Of a stretch of 64,000 nucleotides of DNA, positions 15,311 through 23,674 are shown piece by piece. Made by a program: the position numbers and the translations under genes. Source of the stretch: DAIPKP01 sp964545875 (GTDB taxonomy: Bacteria > Synergistota > Synergistia > Synergistales > Aminiphilaceae). The notes below the pieces were generated by a model that saw only the letters and a list, made by a program, of their open reading frames with translations, had not been told where the DNA came from and did not search any database. Each line of letters begins with the position of its first letter. The first letter of the stretch is position 1. The stretch lies in assembly GCA_964545875.1 (NCBI GenBank), contig CAZJHH010000002.1, positions 248,001 through 312,000 of the forward strand, read 5' to 3'.

Positions 15311-15856
15311 TCAGTTTTCAGCCGGGGCTTCGGTATCCATCACAGGCATAAGTTCACGCCCCGTGATGGCTAGAAAAATGTCTTTGATTGTTTTCGTCAT
15401 TCCCTGGAGGAGCATGCAAAACGCCGCAAGGGGGATGGTCCATTTTACGGGCCATATTGCAGGCCCCCAGGTGCTATCGGAAAATTCCGAAGCCACAAAG
15501 CTTTTCCAAGCCCAGGGCATGCTTTTCCAGAGCAAAACTCCGACAAAAGCATAGAACATGGTCCAGGTAATCAGGTCGATAAACGCTTTTGTACGTTTCG
15601 AAAAGCGCATGTAGAAGACCTCAACATTGACAAAGGCATCATGTTGCAAGGCATACGCCCCGCCCAGTACGAAGTGGGCTCCGTAAAGCATGCAGGATGT
15701 TTCGTGGGCCCATATGGTGGGCCGGTTAAAGTAATATCTCATCAAAACTTCGTACACCAGCACGAGCATAACCGGATAAATGAGAAAACTGACAAGCTTC
15801 CCCATTCTGTCATTCATTTTGTCTACAAACCTGATAAAAGCGGTTAAAAAGTGCAA
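15311..15856 (-). CDS. dctQ: TRAP transporter small permease subunit (DctQ family)
   Basis: Four membrane helices and the segment VYEVLMRYYFNRPTIWAHE are typical of DctQ proteins. No ATG gives a full N-terminus. I chose the TTG at 15856, which follows GAGGTG at 6 bases and gives 181 residues. A longer TTG start at 15910 would lie in the T-run of a terminator, and the ATG at residue 14 lacks a ribosome site. The true start is therefore uncertain. It joins DctM and DctP in one transporter, and dctM begins nine bases downstream. Confidence 0.88.
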   Translation of the reverse strand: MHFLTAFIRFVDKMNDRMGKLVSFLIYPVMLVLVYEVLMRYYFNRPTIWAHETSCMLYGAHFVLGGAYALQHDAFVNVEVFYMRFSKRTKAFIDLITWTMFYAFVGVLLWKSMPWAWKSFVASEFSDSTWGPAIWPVKWTIPLAAFCMLLQGMTKTIKDIFLAITGRELMPVMDTEAPAEN

Positions 15857-15911
15857 TCCCCTCACCTCATTGGAAGCTTCGGTTGCTGAAAAATCTAGGG
15901 AAAATAACAAG

Positions 15912-15942
15912 AAAAACCCCCTCCCCTGGAGAGAGAGGGGGT
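15912..15942 (-). terminator. Intrinsic terminator between dctP and dctQ
   Basis: On the minus strand ACCCCCTC pairs with GAGGGGGT around an 11-base loop, followed by a T-rich run. It lies inside the TRAP operon, 20 bases after the binding-protein stop. A partial terminator here would give more binding protein than membrane subunits. Confidence 0.75.
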
Positions 15943-15961
15943 ATCCGCAATAGCTACTCCT

Positions 15962-17029
15962 TTAATTTATGTATCCGTAATCTCTCATGAACTGCTTGAT
16001 GATTTCCACGGCTTCGATAACTCTTTTGTCCTTCGGACCCTGTTCCGCAGCGACTTTATCCAGGTAAGGCAGGGAGAATTCGTTGGTTATTCTCTGCACG
16101 TCTTCATCGCTGAACTCCATGTAGGTGGTTCCCCATTCTGCAAAGGATTTGTTGAACATTTCCTTTTCCTGCATGGTTACGGCATCCATATAATCGGTGT
16201 TGAACGCTTCGGCTGCTACTTCAACGATGGCCTGAAGATCTTCGGGCAAAGCATCCCAGGCTATTTTGGAAACCCAAAGCTCCATTCCCTGAGGTACCTG
16301 CATGGCGGGACCGATAAAATAGGGACATACCTCGTAAAGCTTGAGATCCCGATAAAGCCACCAAGCGGTGCCGCTGCCGTCAAGAGTACCCATGGCAATA
16401 GCCATATAAGTTTCCGGGTGCGGGAGCATAACAGGGGCAGCCCCGAAATGTTCCACACAGTCAGACATAGAACCGAAGAAACGCACTTTGAATCCCTTGA
16501 GGTCTTCCAGAGAATTCATAGGTTTGTTGCTCCAGAAGTAGGTGTTGCCCACGCTGTGGCTACCGAGGAACTTGATGCCCCGCTCCTCCAAAGCCTCTCC
16601 TACAAGTCTGTCGATTCCCCGATGATGGAACAGCTCGTTAAACTCATCGTTGGTTCGGGTAACGAAAGGAGGCATATTAGGTGCCGACATCCAGCCCATG
16701 GGAAGAGATCCCCGGAAGAAGAGTGAGCTGGTATTCGCTATCTGGATCATGTTCGCCTGGAGGGCCGCATCTACCTCGGCATAACCCACGAGTTCACCGG
16801 CGTAGTGCAGATTTATCTTCAGCCTGCCCCCGGACATTTTATCTACTCTTTCGATAAAGGGTTTGATGGCGGATTCAACCGCAAGAGAGCCCGGCGTATG
16901 GTGGCTCTGGAACTTCCATGTAAAGACTTCCGAATCCCTTGCCATGGCAGGAGACGTACAACCAAGGGCCAGTAAACTTACGGTCACTGCTACGATCATT
17001 CCAAATATAACCAGATTTCTACGTTTCAT
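15962..17029 (-). CDS. dctP: TRAP transporter solute-binding protein (DctP family)
   Basis: The 355-residue exported protein starts MKRRNLVIFGMIVAVTVSLL and then LALGC, which could be a lipobox, with an alternative signal-peptidase I site after AMA. The mature part has DctP motifs: FKVRFFGSMSDCVEHFGAAPVML and TLDGSGTAWWLYRDLKLYEV, with the conserved ligand-carboxylate Arg in KVRFF. GGAGGTG lies 6 bases before the chosen ATG; a longer upstream frame has no ribosome site. It captures substrate in the periplasm for DctQM. Confidence 0.94.
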   Translation of the reverse strand: MKRRNLVIFGMIVAVTVSLLALGCTSPAMARDSEVFTWKFQSHHTPGSLAVESAIKPFIERVDKMSGGRLKINLHYAGELVGYAEVDAALQANMIQIANTSSLFFRGSLPMGWMSAPNMPPFVTRTNDEFNELFHHRGIDRLVGEALEERGIKFLGSHSVGNTYFWSNKPMNSLEDLKGFKVRFFGSMSDCVEHFGAAPVMLPHPETYMAIAMGTLDGSGTAWWLYRDLKLYEVCPYFIGPAMQVPQGMELWVSKIAWDALPEDLQAIVEVAAEAFNTDYMDAVTMQEKEMFNKSFAEWGTTYMEFSDEDVQRITNEFSLPYLDKVAAEQGPKDKRVIEAVEIIKQFMRDYGYIN

Positions 17030-17123
17030 CGAAACACCTCCTTCAGAATTAGTCCAACGCAAACATTTTTTCAGACACCACTTTTCCCCCATGCATCACC
17101 TCGCTTTTCTTTTCTATGCTATC

Positions 17124-17153
17124 AAGGTAACATTCCCTTCCGACGGTTGTCAA
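17124..17153 (-). promoter_or_regulatory. Promoter of the TRAP operon
   Basis: A perfect TTGACA (17153-17148), an 18-base spacer and TACCTT (17129-17124) lie on the minus strand about 95 bases before dctP, immediately after cysK. Confidence 0.55.
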
Positions 17154-17188
17154 GGCATGTATGCCCAGTGGAAAAGGGATTATAGTGC

Positions 17189-18124
17189 CTATTTCTGAGG
17201 ATACGTGCTCAGATATCGTTCTCCTCCATCGGGAGCTATCGTAAGTATGGTGCCCCGAACCGTGCCTTCTTCGAGAAGCTTCATGGCTCCCGCAAGGTTT
17301 GCCCCGGTGCTGAAACCGCAGAAAAGGCCGTGTTTCCTGGTGAACCAGAGGCTTTTCTCAAGAGCCTCTTCGGTGGAAATCGCAATAATTCCATCCAGAA
17401 TCGAAAGATCACAATTTGCCGGAACGAATCCCGCACCGATTCCCTGAATACCATGAGAGCCCGATGTTTTTCCAGAAAGAACCTGGTTCTCTTTGGGTTC
17501 CAAGGCAAGTACCGAAAGCCGAGGGTAGCGTTTTTTCAATCCCCGGGCAATACCGGTAAGAGTGCCCCCCGTTCCCACTCCCGCTATAAAAGCCGAAGGA
17601 GGCTCATTCCTTTCGAAAAATGCCACACATTCCGGGGCCGTAGTCACCTCGTGGGCCCAGGGATTGCCGGGGTTGGAAAACTGATCCGGCACAACTACCC
17701 GGGAATCTTCGGCAGCCATGTCTCGGGCAGTCTCGATGGCACCGGCCATGCCGAGATTCCCCTGAGTGAGCACCAGGTCCGCTCCGTAGCACTCGAGAAG
17801 CTTTCGTCGCTCCAGAGACATAGTTTCCGGCATAGTGAGGCGTACAGAAAGTCCCAGAGCTCTTCCATAGAGAGCCAGAGCAATTCCCGTATTTCCCGAC
17901 GTGGGCTCTACGATGATGGAATCCTTTCGGAGTTTTCCCAAAGAATCAAGAAAACGAAGCATTCCCCAGGCGGCCCGATCTTTTATGGAGCCTCCGGGGT
18001 TGCCCTTCTCTATCTTAAGAACGATCTTGCCCTTTCCATGAGTAAAAGAATAGAAGGGGGTCTTTCCCATCATGCTTACCACATTCAGGGAATCCAGGGG
18101 GCTTATTTTTTTGAAAGACATCAT
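17189..18124 (-). CDS. cysK: Cysteine synthase (O-acetylserine sulfhydrylase)
   Basis: The 311-residue PLP enzyme makes cysteine from O-acetylserine and sulfide. The PLP lysine lies in NPGGSIKDRAAWGM (about residue 48), the asparagine/substrate loop is EPTSGNTGIALA (about 72-83), and the PLP phosphate loop is GVGTGGTLTGIARG. Its ATG overlaps the cysE stop as ATGA, so the two enzymes of cysteine synthesis are translationally coupled. The pair sits behind a cysteine-rich leader peptide and terminator, implying control by cysteinyl-tRNA supply. A cystathionine beta-synthase-like activity cannot be excluded from sequence alone. Confidence 0.94.
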   Translation of the reverse strand: MMSFKKISPLDSLNVVSMMGKTPFYSFTHGKGKIVLKIEKGNPGGSIKDRAAWGMLRFLDSLGKLRKDSIIVEPTSGNTGIALALYGRALGLSVRLTMPETMSLERRKLLECYGADLVLTQGNLGMAGAIETARDMAAEDSRVVVPDQFSNPGNPWAHEVTTAPECVAFFERNEPPSAFIAGVGTGGTLTGIARGLKKRYPRLSVLALEPKENQVLSGKTSGSHGIQGIGAGFVPANCDLSILDGIIAISTEEALEKSLWFTRKHGLFCGFSTGANLAGAMKLLEEGTVRGTILTIAPDGGERYLSTYPQK

Positions 18125-18786
18125 GAAGCCTTTCCTTTCAGTGAAATCCCGGGACGTTCTTCCAAGAGAATTGTCCGGAGAGACTCATATTCTTCTTCGA
18201 GTCTCTCCAGACGAGCGAGAAGCTCCCTCGGGCTCCGGAGCCTTTCGGAACCCACTTTGACTACCGATGCGGGTATGCCTACCACGGTACTTTCCGGAAG
18301 CACCGAGTGCAATACCACCGCTCCGGCTCCAATATGGGAGCCCCGGCCAATGGTCAGGTTTCCGAGAATCTTCGCTCCCGAACCTATAATCACATGGTCT
18401 TCAATGAGGGGATGTCGCAAAAAATCCTTCTCATTTCCCGTAGCTCCCAGAGTAACTCCCTGGTAAATAAGAACTCCCGAGCCTACCCGGGCAGTTTCTC
18501 CAATAACCACACCCATGCCGTGGTCAATAAAAACTCCCGCTCCGAGACGAGCGCCGGGGTGGATTTCTATACCCGTAATCCATCGCATTATAAGGGAAAG
18601 AAATCGGGGAAGAACGGGAATCTTCAGGATGTGAAGAAAATGGAAGATCCGGTGCATGGTGACGGCCCAATATCCGGGGGTGCAGCAAAAAATCTCAAGA
18701 ATTCCACGAATACCTCGGGGAATTGAAGGATCTCTGCGCCGGATAGCCATAAAATCTTCTCGAAGTACATGCATCACTTTTTTCAC
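18121..18786 (-). CDS. cysE: Serine O-acetyltransferase
   Basis: The 221-residue protein acetylates serine with acetyl-CoA, the first step of cysteine synthesis. The left-handed beta-helix region shows hexapeptide repeats, with IEIHPGARLGAGVFIDHGMGVVIGE containing the conserved DHG motif, followed by GNLTIGRGSHIGAGAVVL. I chose the GTG at 18786, 9 bases after AAGGAGG; an upstream ATG in frame overlaps that site and lies at the edge of the terminator. It overlaps cysK by four bases. It is shorter at the N-terminus than the Escherichia coli enzyme, like the Gram-positive type. Confidence 0.94.
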   Translation of the reverse strand: MKKVMHVLREDFMAIRRRDPSIPRGIRGILEIFCCTPGYWAVTMHRIFHFLHILKIPVLPRFLSLIMRWITGIEIHPGARLGAGVFIDHGMGVVIGETARVGSGVLIYQGVTLGATGNEKDFLRHPLIEDHVIIGSGAKILGNLTIGRGSHIGAGAVVLHSVLPESTVVGIPASVVKVGSERLRSPRELLARLERLEEEYESLRTILLEERPGISLKGKAS

Positions 18787-18813
18787 GGTACAATCCCTCC
18801 TTGAGGAACCCAT

Positions 18814-18851
18814 AAAAATCGGGAGAACCCGCCGCGGCAGATTCTCCCGAT
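18814..18851 (-). terminator. Attenuator terminator upstream of cysEK
   Basis: On the minus strand ATCGGGAGAA pairs with TTCTCCCGAT (10 bp) around a GC-rich loop and ends in five T residues. It lies between the cysteine leader peptide and cysE. Part of the loop, TCTGCCGCGGC (18841-18831), can instead pair with GCTGCGGCAGA (18903-18893) upstream, an 11-bp helix with one G-U. The two structures look mutually exclusive. Confidence 0.85.
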
Positions 18852-18947
18852 ATGCACCATAAAAAAATGGATCCTATGCCTCTGTATGGCTTTCTGCCGC
18901 AGCTTCTGCTCTATGGCCCGCCGCAGCACGATAAGCCGCAGTGGAAA

Positions 18948-19004
18948 CTAAGAAGTTTTCCACCCGCAACAACAACAAACAGCAAAGGATACGCAATGTC
19001 TCAT
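18948..19004 (-). CDS. Cysteine-rich leader peptide controlling cysEK
   Basis: The 18-codon ORF encodes MRHCVSFAVCCCCGWKTS and stops with TAG. GGAGG lies 6 bases before the ATG, and a strong promoter (TTGACA, 17 bases, TATATT) lies about 43 bases upstream of it. Five codons are Cys, four of them consecutive. Downstream come a possible antiterminator and an intrinsic terminator, then cysE-cysK. This is the classical layout of amino-acid-operon attenuation: a ribosome stalled at UGU/UGC codons when Cys-tRNA is scarce would favour read-through into cysteine synthesis genes. The peptide itself probably has no other role. Confidence 0.85.
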   Translation of the reverse strand: MRHCVSFAVCCCCGWKTS

Positions 19005-19046
19005 AAGAAACCTCCAAAAATAAAAAATTTCTTACCGTTAGCCGGG

Positions 19047-19075
19047 AATATACGAAAAAATCGAAACGCTGTCAA
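19047..19075 (-). promoter_or_regulatory. Promoter of the cys leader-cysEK operon
   Basis: TTGACA (19075-19070), a 17-base spacer and TATATT (19052-19047) on the minus strand form the best sigma-70 match in this part of the window. It starts just after the htrA stop. Confidence 0.8.
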
Positions 19076-19091
19076 GCCCTTTATTCTTCAA

Positions 19092-20474
19092 CTACTCCAT
19101 CCGGAGAGAGACGAAGAAGGTGCGCCCTTCCCGTGAAATAAGAAGTACCAGAGCGTTATCAACTCTCTCCATGGCTCGCTGCCAGGAGACCGTATCGCTG
19201 ATTGCGCGGCCATTGACTTCAAGAATTCGATCTCCCTCTCGCAAGCCCACTTTTCCCGCTTTGGAGTTGGAGAGAACCTTGCGAATAACCATAGCTCCAG
19301 GAAGTCCTTCTTTTCGAGCTTCTTCAAGGCTCAAAGGTTCCACGGTGATCCCCAGGGTTTTTTCAAGGGATTCCAGGGGTTTGGCGGAATTTTTTTCACC
19401 CTCTCCAGGGAGAAAAGCCAGACGCACCGGCAACGTGACGGTATTCCCATCCCGAAATATGTCCAAATCCACGGTGTCTCCCGCAAGATGACTGCGAATC
19501 AGGAAAACCAGATCCTGAGAGCTTTGCACCCTCTTTCCGGCCACTGCGGTAATGATATCGCCTCGGCGGAGCCCCGCCTTTTCTGAGGGAGAATCCGGCA
19601 CGATATCGCTTACCAAGGCGCCCCGGGGCGAATCAAGTCCGTAGGCTTCCGCCACTTCTTTCGTAACGGGCTGAATCATGGCTCCGAGCCACCCCCGGTT
19701 TACCTTGCCGTACATCATGAGATCCTGCAATACCTGGCGGGCCATATTCGAGGGTATGGCAAATCCTATTCCCTGGGCAAAGGGAATGATGGCTGTATTA
19801 ATTCCTATGACCTTACCCTGAGCATCAAGAAGGGGGCCACCGCTATTACCGGGATTGATAGCTGCATCCGTCTGAAGAAATCCCTGAAAATGAACATCCC
19901 CTGCGTGAATGCTCCGGTTCTTGGCGGAGATCACCCCCATGGTTACCGTATGCTCCAGTCCGTAGGGATTTCCTATGGCAAGTACATATTCTCCCACTTC
20001 GAGAGCATCAGAATCCCCGAGATCGAGCGTGGGGAGGTCGGAAGCCTGGATTTTCAAAACCCCCAAATCAAAGGTGGAATCCGTACCCACCAGCTCTGCC
20101 TCGAACTCTCTCCCATCGGAAAGCGTAACAGTTATAGCGTCTGCTCCATTAATAACGTGGGCATTCGTAAGGACGTATCCTTCTTTGTTCACAATGAACC
20201 CGGATCCGCGCCCTCTCATGGGAACCGTGCGGGAATACTCTTCAAACTGCTTACCGAAAAATTCACGGAAAAAGGGGGAAAGATTTCTGGTAACCAGGGT
20301 TTCCGTATCGATGTTGACGACCCCAGGAGAAGCCTTTTTGATAATATCTACAAAGGGATTGGCTGGATTGGGGGCCGCCTCGAGAAGGTTCGTTCCGACG
20401 AAGCCGAGCAAAATGGCGAGAGTTCCTCCAAAAAGAATCCTTCTGCCCCAACTCCGCATACCGTATCGCCGCAT
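19092..20474 (-). CDS. Periplasmic serine protease, HtrA/DegP family
   Basis: The 460-residue protein has an N-terminal signal or anchor helix (RILFGGTLAILLGFVGTNLL) and a trypsin-like domain with the triad His (TNAHVING), Asp (STFDLGVLK) and Ser (PGNSGGPLL). Two PDZ domains follow, around RGALVSDIVPDSPSEKAGLRRGD and PGAMVIRKVLSNSKAGKVGLREGD. Family members degrade or refold damaged envelope proteins. It lies between lgt and the cys operon with its own upstream gap. Which of DegP, DegQ or DegS it resembles most cannot be decided by eye, although two PDZ domains argue against DegS. Confidence 0.95.
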   Translation of the reverse strand: MRRYGMRSWGRRILFGGTLAILLGFVGTNLLEAAPNPANPFVDIIKKASPGVVNIDTETLVTRNLSPFFREFFGKQFEEYSRTVPMRGRGSGFIVNKEGYVLTNAHVINGADAITVTLSDGREFEAELVGTDSTFDLGVLKIQASDLPTLDLGDSDALEVGEYVLAIGNPYGLEHTVTMGVISAKNRSIHAGDVHFQGFLQTDAAINPGNSGGPLLDAQGKVIGINTAIIPFAQGIGFAIPSNMARQVLQDLMMYGKVNRGWLGAMIQPVTKEVAEAYGLDSPRGALVSDIVPDSPSEKAGLRRGDIITAVAGKRVQSSQDLVFLIRSHLAGDTVDLDIFRDGNTVTLPVRLAFLPGEGEKNSAKPLESLEKTLGITVEPLSLEEARKEGLPGAMVIRKVLSNSKAGKVGLREGDRILEVNGRAISDTVSWQRAMERVDNALVLLISREGRTFFVSLRME

Positions 20475-20591
20475 GGCAAACCACCTCCTATAAAATCTTC
20501 GATATGCTCTATTTTATACAGGCACCTTCAAAAAAGGGATGGGAAAAATTACGGAAAAACCGCAGTAGTCCGCAGCAATACAACAGCAATA

Positions 20592-20630
20592 CAAAAAAAC
20601 AGGCAGCCTTTCCGTCAGGAAGGCTGCCTG
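20592..20630 (-). terminator. Intrinsic terminator overlapping the lgt stop
   Basis: On the minus strand CAGGCAGCCTT pairs with AAGGCTGCCTG (11 bp) and is followed by seven T residues. The 5' arm lies in the last codons of lgt, so the hairpin includes its stop codon. Confidence 0.92.
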
Positions 20631-21388
20631 TTTCTGTAAAGGGAGAAGAGAAGCCATACAACTCCCCAGAGGGCTATTCCTCCGGAAAGAAGCATGGAGT
20701 TAAAGATTTGTTCAACGTAAAAATCTTGGCGCAGATGATCCAGGAAAAAACGCATTCCTCCGTAGCAAACCATGAAGAGAGGCCACATAAGAGCTCCCTT
20801 GCGTGTTTCTCGAGGGAATTGACGAAGAAAAAAGGATTCTGCCAGAAAAAGGGCCCCAAGAATACCCAAAGCCCCCAGGGAGTAGTAAAGCTGCACGGGA
20901 TAGCGAAGAAACGAAGGCGGGTCGAAGGGGAAATGCACGCCCCAAGGTAGTCGAGCTTCTATACCGTAGCAGCAGCCGTTCAAGAAACATCCGACGCGGC
21001 CTATCATAACCACCGTTATAGAGGGAATACTTGCGGCTTCCGCAGGAATCCACCAGGGAATGCCCGCCTTGCGGGAACGGAGTATTCCAAAAAGTCCCGC
21101 TCCGAGAAAGGCGGGAAGTGCCGAAAGCCCTCCCTCGAAGGGAGAGATGATTTTCAGGGGATGAGCGGAAAAATAGTTCCAGTTATCGAAAACGCTTCCG
21201 GTCCGAGCCCCCACATATACCCCGATAAGAGCCCAGAATACGATAGCCGCCGCTACGAAGTCGGAACACCCGTATATGCGCACCATTCGCTTCCGAGACC
21301 ACCAGACTCCCACCATTAAAGCTGCGGTCCACAGCACGTAATAGCTGTGGACCGGCATTGATCCCAAAGAAAAAAGAACCTTATACAT
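20615..21388 (-). CDS. lgt: Phosphatidylglycerol--prolipoprotein diacylglyceryl transferase
   Basis: The 257-residue polytopic membrane enzyme adds diacylglycerol to the lipobox Cys of prolipoproteins, the first lipoprotein maturation step. The Lgt signature GRVGCFLNGCCYG is present at about residues 129-141, with FEGGLSALPAFLGAG and YPVQLYYSLGALG as other family segments and about seven membrane helices. It starts nine bases after the jag stop on the same strand and ends in a terminator, so it is probably the last gene of the rpmH-to-lgt transcript. Confidence 0.96.
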   Translation of the reverse strand: MYKVLFSLGSMPVHSYYVLWTAALMVGVWWSRKRMVRIYGCSDFVAAAIVFWALIGVYVGARTGSVFDNWNYFSAHPLKIISPFEGGLSALPAFLGAGLFGILRSRKAGIPWWIPAEAASIPSITVVMIGRVGCFLNGCCYGIEARLPWGVHFPFDPPSFLRYPVQLYYSLGALGILGALFLAESFFLRQFPRETRKGALMWPLFMVCYGGMRFFLDHLRQDFYVEQIFNSMLLSGGIALWGVVWLLFSLYRNRQPS

Positions 21389-21397
21389 TATTTGGTT

Positions 21398-22063
21398 TTA
21401 GCGCACTCTGCGGGAACGGAAGGAACCCCTTGAGCTGGTTCCGGCGGAGGATCTCTTGGGCCAAATAACCACGCGTCGGGAGGGATCTTCTCCTACCGAT
21501 CGGGTTTCCACATCTTGCCGTTCCTTGAGGGCGATATGCACGATTCGGCGTTCCCAGCTCGTCATGGGATCCAGAGAAATGGGGCGGCGTCTTTTGCAGG
21601 CCTCCTCCGCTGCGGCAAGGGCAGACTCCTCCAAACCTTTTTGGCGGATTTCCCGGTAGCCGTCACTATCCAGACGAACCCAGCCTCCTTCAACTTCGTC
21701 TCGGAGCATGAGGTTGAGAAGGTATTCCAAAGATCGAAGCGAAGATCCGTATTCTCCCAGAAAAACATCCTTATCCTTTCCCCGGATTTCAAGGACGTTC
21801 TCTTCCTCATATCCAGGTTCTACGGAAGCTCCCATATACTCCGCCATATTTTGGAGGAGGGACCAAGCCATGAGCACTTCCCGGGGAGCCATGGGGCGGA
21901 CCTGGTATGTATTCTTTTTACCAAAAAGACCGAAAAGCTTCTTCCCCTCATCTACAAGTTCTACGATCAGATTCTCCGGAGGAAGAGACAGACGAACAGA
22001 AGCTTCCTGAAGCGCTTCCTCTGAGGTGGCACTTTCCAAAACAAGCACATCATGTTCAGACAT
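21398..22063 (-). CDS. jag: RNA-binding protein Jag/KhpB
   Basis: The 221-residue protein has an N-terminal Jag domain (ESATSEEALQEASVRLSLP...KKLFGLFGKK). A KH domain follows (NVLEIRGKDKDVFLGEYGSS), then an R3H domain (DPMTSWERRIVHIALKERQDVETRSVGE). It ends in a basic Arg/Ser tail. Jag is an RNA-binding protein encoded beside yidC in many bacteria and linked to cell elongation and division. A TTG one codon upstream is an alternative start: AGGAGG is 8 bases from the TTG and 11 from the ATG. Confidence 0.94.
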   Translation of the reverse strand: MSEHDVLVLESATSEEALQEASVRLSLPPENLIVELVDEGKKLFGLFGKKNTYQVRPMAPREVLMAWSLLQNMAEYMGASVEPGYEEENVLEIRGKDKDVFLGEYGSSLRSLEYLLNLMLRDEVEGGWVRLDSDGYREIRQKGLEESALAAAEEACKRRRPISLDPMTSWERRIVHIALKERQDVETRSVGEDPSRRVVIWPKRSSAGTSSRGSFRSRRVR

Positions 22064-22153
22064 CAAAGACCATACCTCCTCTTCTGCGTATACAAGCCCA
22101 CTACCCTTCAGAGCAGAGCGGGCTCAGCCGACTATGGGCCCTTGACACACAAA

Positions 22154-22957
22154 TCAGGATCTTTTGGGCCTCTCCCGGTGCAATGCAGGCTTTTCCTGCA
22201 TTTCCACCGTGGTTTTCATTTTGATTCTCCACTGCTGCACCACTCCCATGAGAGAGGAGGCTCCCCAATACAGGAGAACGCCCCCGGGAAGGCTCAGGCA
22301 GATAAAGACCAGGAACAGAGGCATAAACCAGTTCATGAACTGCATGGAAGGATTACTTGCGGCGGTCATCTGCTGCTGGAACCATGTAAGGAACCCGATA
22401 ACCACGACGAGCAAGAGGTTTCCCAGGTAAGCCCCGACGTTTACAAGCCCTCCGGGATTCGCCATCACCGCATTGGCAATCTGTCCAAGGCCGATTCCAT
22501 CGGCGCTAATCCCAAAAGCCACTCCCATGGCACCGTAAAGAGATTGATCCAGGTGCATGCCGAAGAACGAGAGGGCCTCCTTGGTGAGCTGAAGAGTTTG
22601 CGTCAAGAGTTCCTGATTGTTCAAAACCCGGAAAAGAAGAATAAGGATGGGAAGCTGCACCAACAGGGGCAGGCATCCCGCCGCAGGATTGACGTTGTTA
22701 TCCTTATAGAGCTGCATGGTTTCCTTGTTGAGCTGTTCTTTATCGTTGGCGTACTTCTCTTGAAGAACTTTTAACCTCGGCTGGAGCTTCTGCATCTTCT
22801 GCATGCTCACGAGTTGTTTGTGATTAAGAGGATGCAGAAGAATTCTCACAAGAACCGTAAGTAAGATGATAGACAATCCGTAGGAATGAGTAAGACCGTA
22901 GAAGAAATTCAAGATATACAACATTAAATCTGTTCCCGCATTCCAGATTCCACTCAC
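22154..22957 (-). CDS. yidC: Membrane protein insertase YidC/Oxa1
   Basis: The 267-residue short-form YidC lacks the large periplasmic domain of Proteobacteria. The 60KD_IMP core is present: SYGLSIILLTVLVRILLHPLN, with the hydrophilic-groove Arg in LVRI, then a coiled-coil hairpin (QKMQKLQPRLKVLQEKYAND) and NPAAGCLPLLVQLPILILLF. It inserts and folds inner-membrane proteins with or without SecYEG. It starts with GTG. Unlike Gram-positive YidC there is no obvious lipobox. Neighbours rpmH, rnpA, yidD and jag are the usual partners. Confidence 0.95.
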   Translation of the reverse strand: MSGIWNAGTDLMLYILNFFYGLTHSYGLSIILLTVLVRILLHPLNHKQLVSMQKMQKLQPRLKVLQEKYANDKEQLNKETMQLYKDNNVNPAAGCLPLLVQLPILILLFRVLNNQELLTQTLQLTKEALSFFGMHLDQSLYGAMGVAFGISADGIGLGQIANAVMANPGGLVNVGAYLGNLLLVVVIGFLTWFQQQMTAASNPSMQFMNWFMPLFLVFICLSLPGGVLLYWGASSLMGVVQQWRIKMKTTVEMQEKPALHRERPKRS

Positions 22958-23039
22958 TGGGGGTCACCGTCCCTTAGTTTTATTATGGTTCGTAGTATAT
23001 GGAGAAATTTCCTGGCCCCTCAAGAATACCACCATGGGG

Positions 23040-23303
23040 CTATTTCTCTTTCGAGTCTCTTTTCGGGGGTACAGGATCATAGCCTCCGGGATGCCATGGG
23101 GCACAGCGGCATACTCTTCGCAATGCCAGAAGGATCCCTCGGAAAAAACCGAAACGTTCGATAGCCGTGTAGGCGTACTCCGAGCAGGTGGGGACAAAAC
23201 GGCAGTTTGTTCCGAGGTAGGGAGAGATGCATTTCTTATAGATTCTGATAAGGATAAGGGCAATTTTTTGGGGACACCGGGCAATCCACCTGATTCCAGG
23301 CAT
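23040..23303 (-). CDS. yidD: Membrane protein insertion efficiency factor YidD
   Basis: The 87-residue protein has the YidD core YKKCISPYLGTNCRFVPTCSEYAYTAIERFG and the C-terminal CAPWHPGGYDPVP, with three conserved Cys residues. An amphipathic N-terminal helix would attach it to the inner face of the membrane, where family members aid YidC-dependent insertion. The chosen ATG makes the gene overlap rnpA by 68 bases; a later start is possible since about ten N-terminal residues precede the usual family start. Confidence 0.92.
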   Translation of the reverse strand: MPGIRWIARCPQKIALILIRIYKKCISPYLGTNCRFVPTCSEYAYTAIERFGFFRGILLALRRVCRCAPWHPGGYDPVPPKRDSKEK

Positions 23304-23670
23304 GATTTGGCCAATTCTCCTTCATAAATCCCCGGGAAGCGAGAAGGCTTCCCATTTCATGGTACATAGTGCAGGCCTTTTCTTCCAACCCATGTTTTCG
23401 TACCATTACTATAATCCAATATCCTTCTTTCACCCACGGAGCGAGACGGCGCAAAGCTTCGCGGCACATTCTCTTCCCCCGGTTTCGAAGGGGAGCGCTG
23501 CCCATCCGTTTTCCTGCCACCACCCCGTAACGAGATGGACCTCCGTGGGGGGCGCAAACATAAATGAACCGCACCAGCCGCCCTTGAATGCGCTGGCCAG
23601 TGCGGAACACTAGATCGAATTCCCAACGAGAACGAATACGACAAACCGAAGAAAAAGAATAACGTTTCAC
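23236..23670 (-). CDS. rnpA: Ribonuclease P protein component
   Basis: The 144-residue basic protein assists the catalytic RNA that matures tRNA 5' ends. The RnpA signature is seen as RYGVVAGKRMGSAPLRNRGKRMCREALRRL, with the N-terminal RIRSRWEFDLVFRTGQR. The start codon is GTG four bases after the rpmH stop. The C-terminal 20 or so residues overlap yidD and are unlike the family, so this end is an extension of the normal 110-120 residue length. Confidence 0.95.
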   Translation of the reverse strand: MKRYSFSSVCRIRSRWEFDLVFRTGQRIQGRLVRFIYVCAPHGGPSRYGVVAGKRMGSAPLRNRGKRMCREALRRLAPWVKEGYWIIVMVRKHGLEEKACTMYHEMGSLLASRGFMKENWPNHAWNQVDCPVSPKNCPYPYQNL

Positions 23671-23674
23671 GCGT

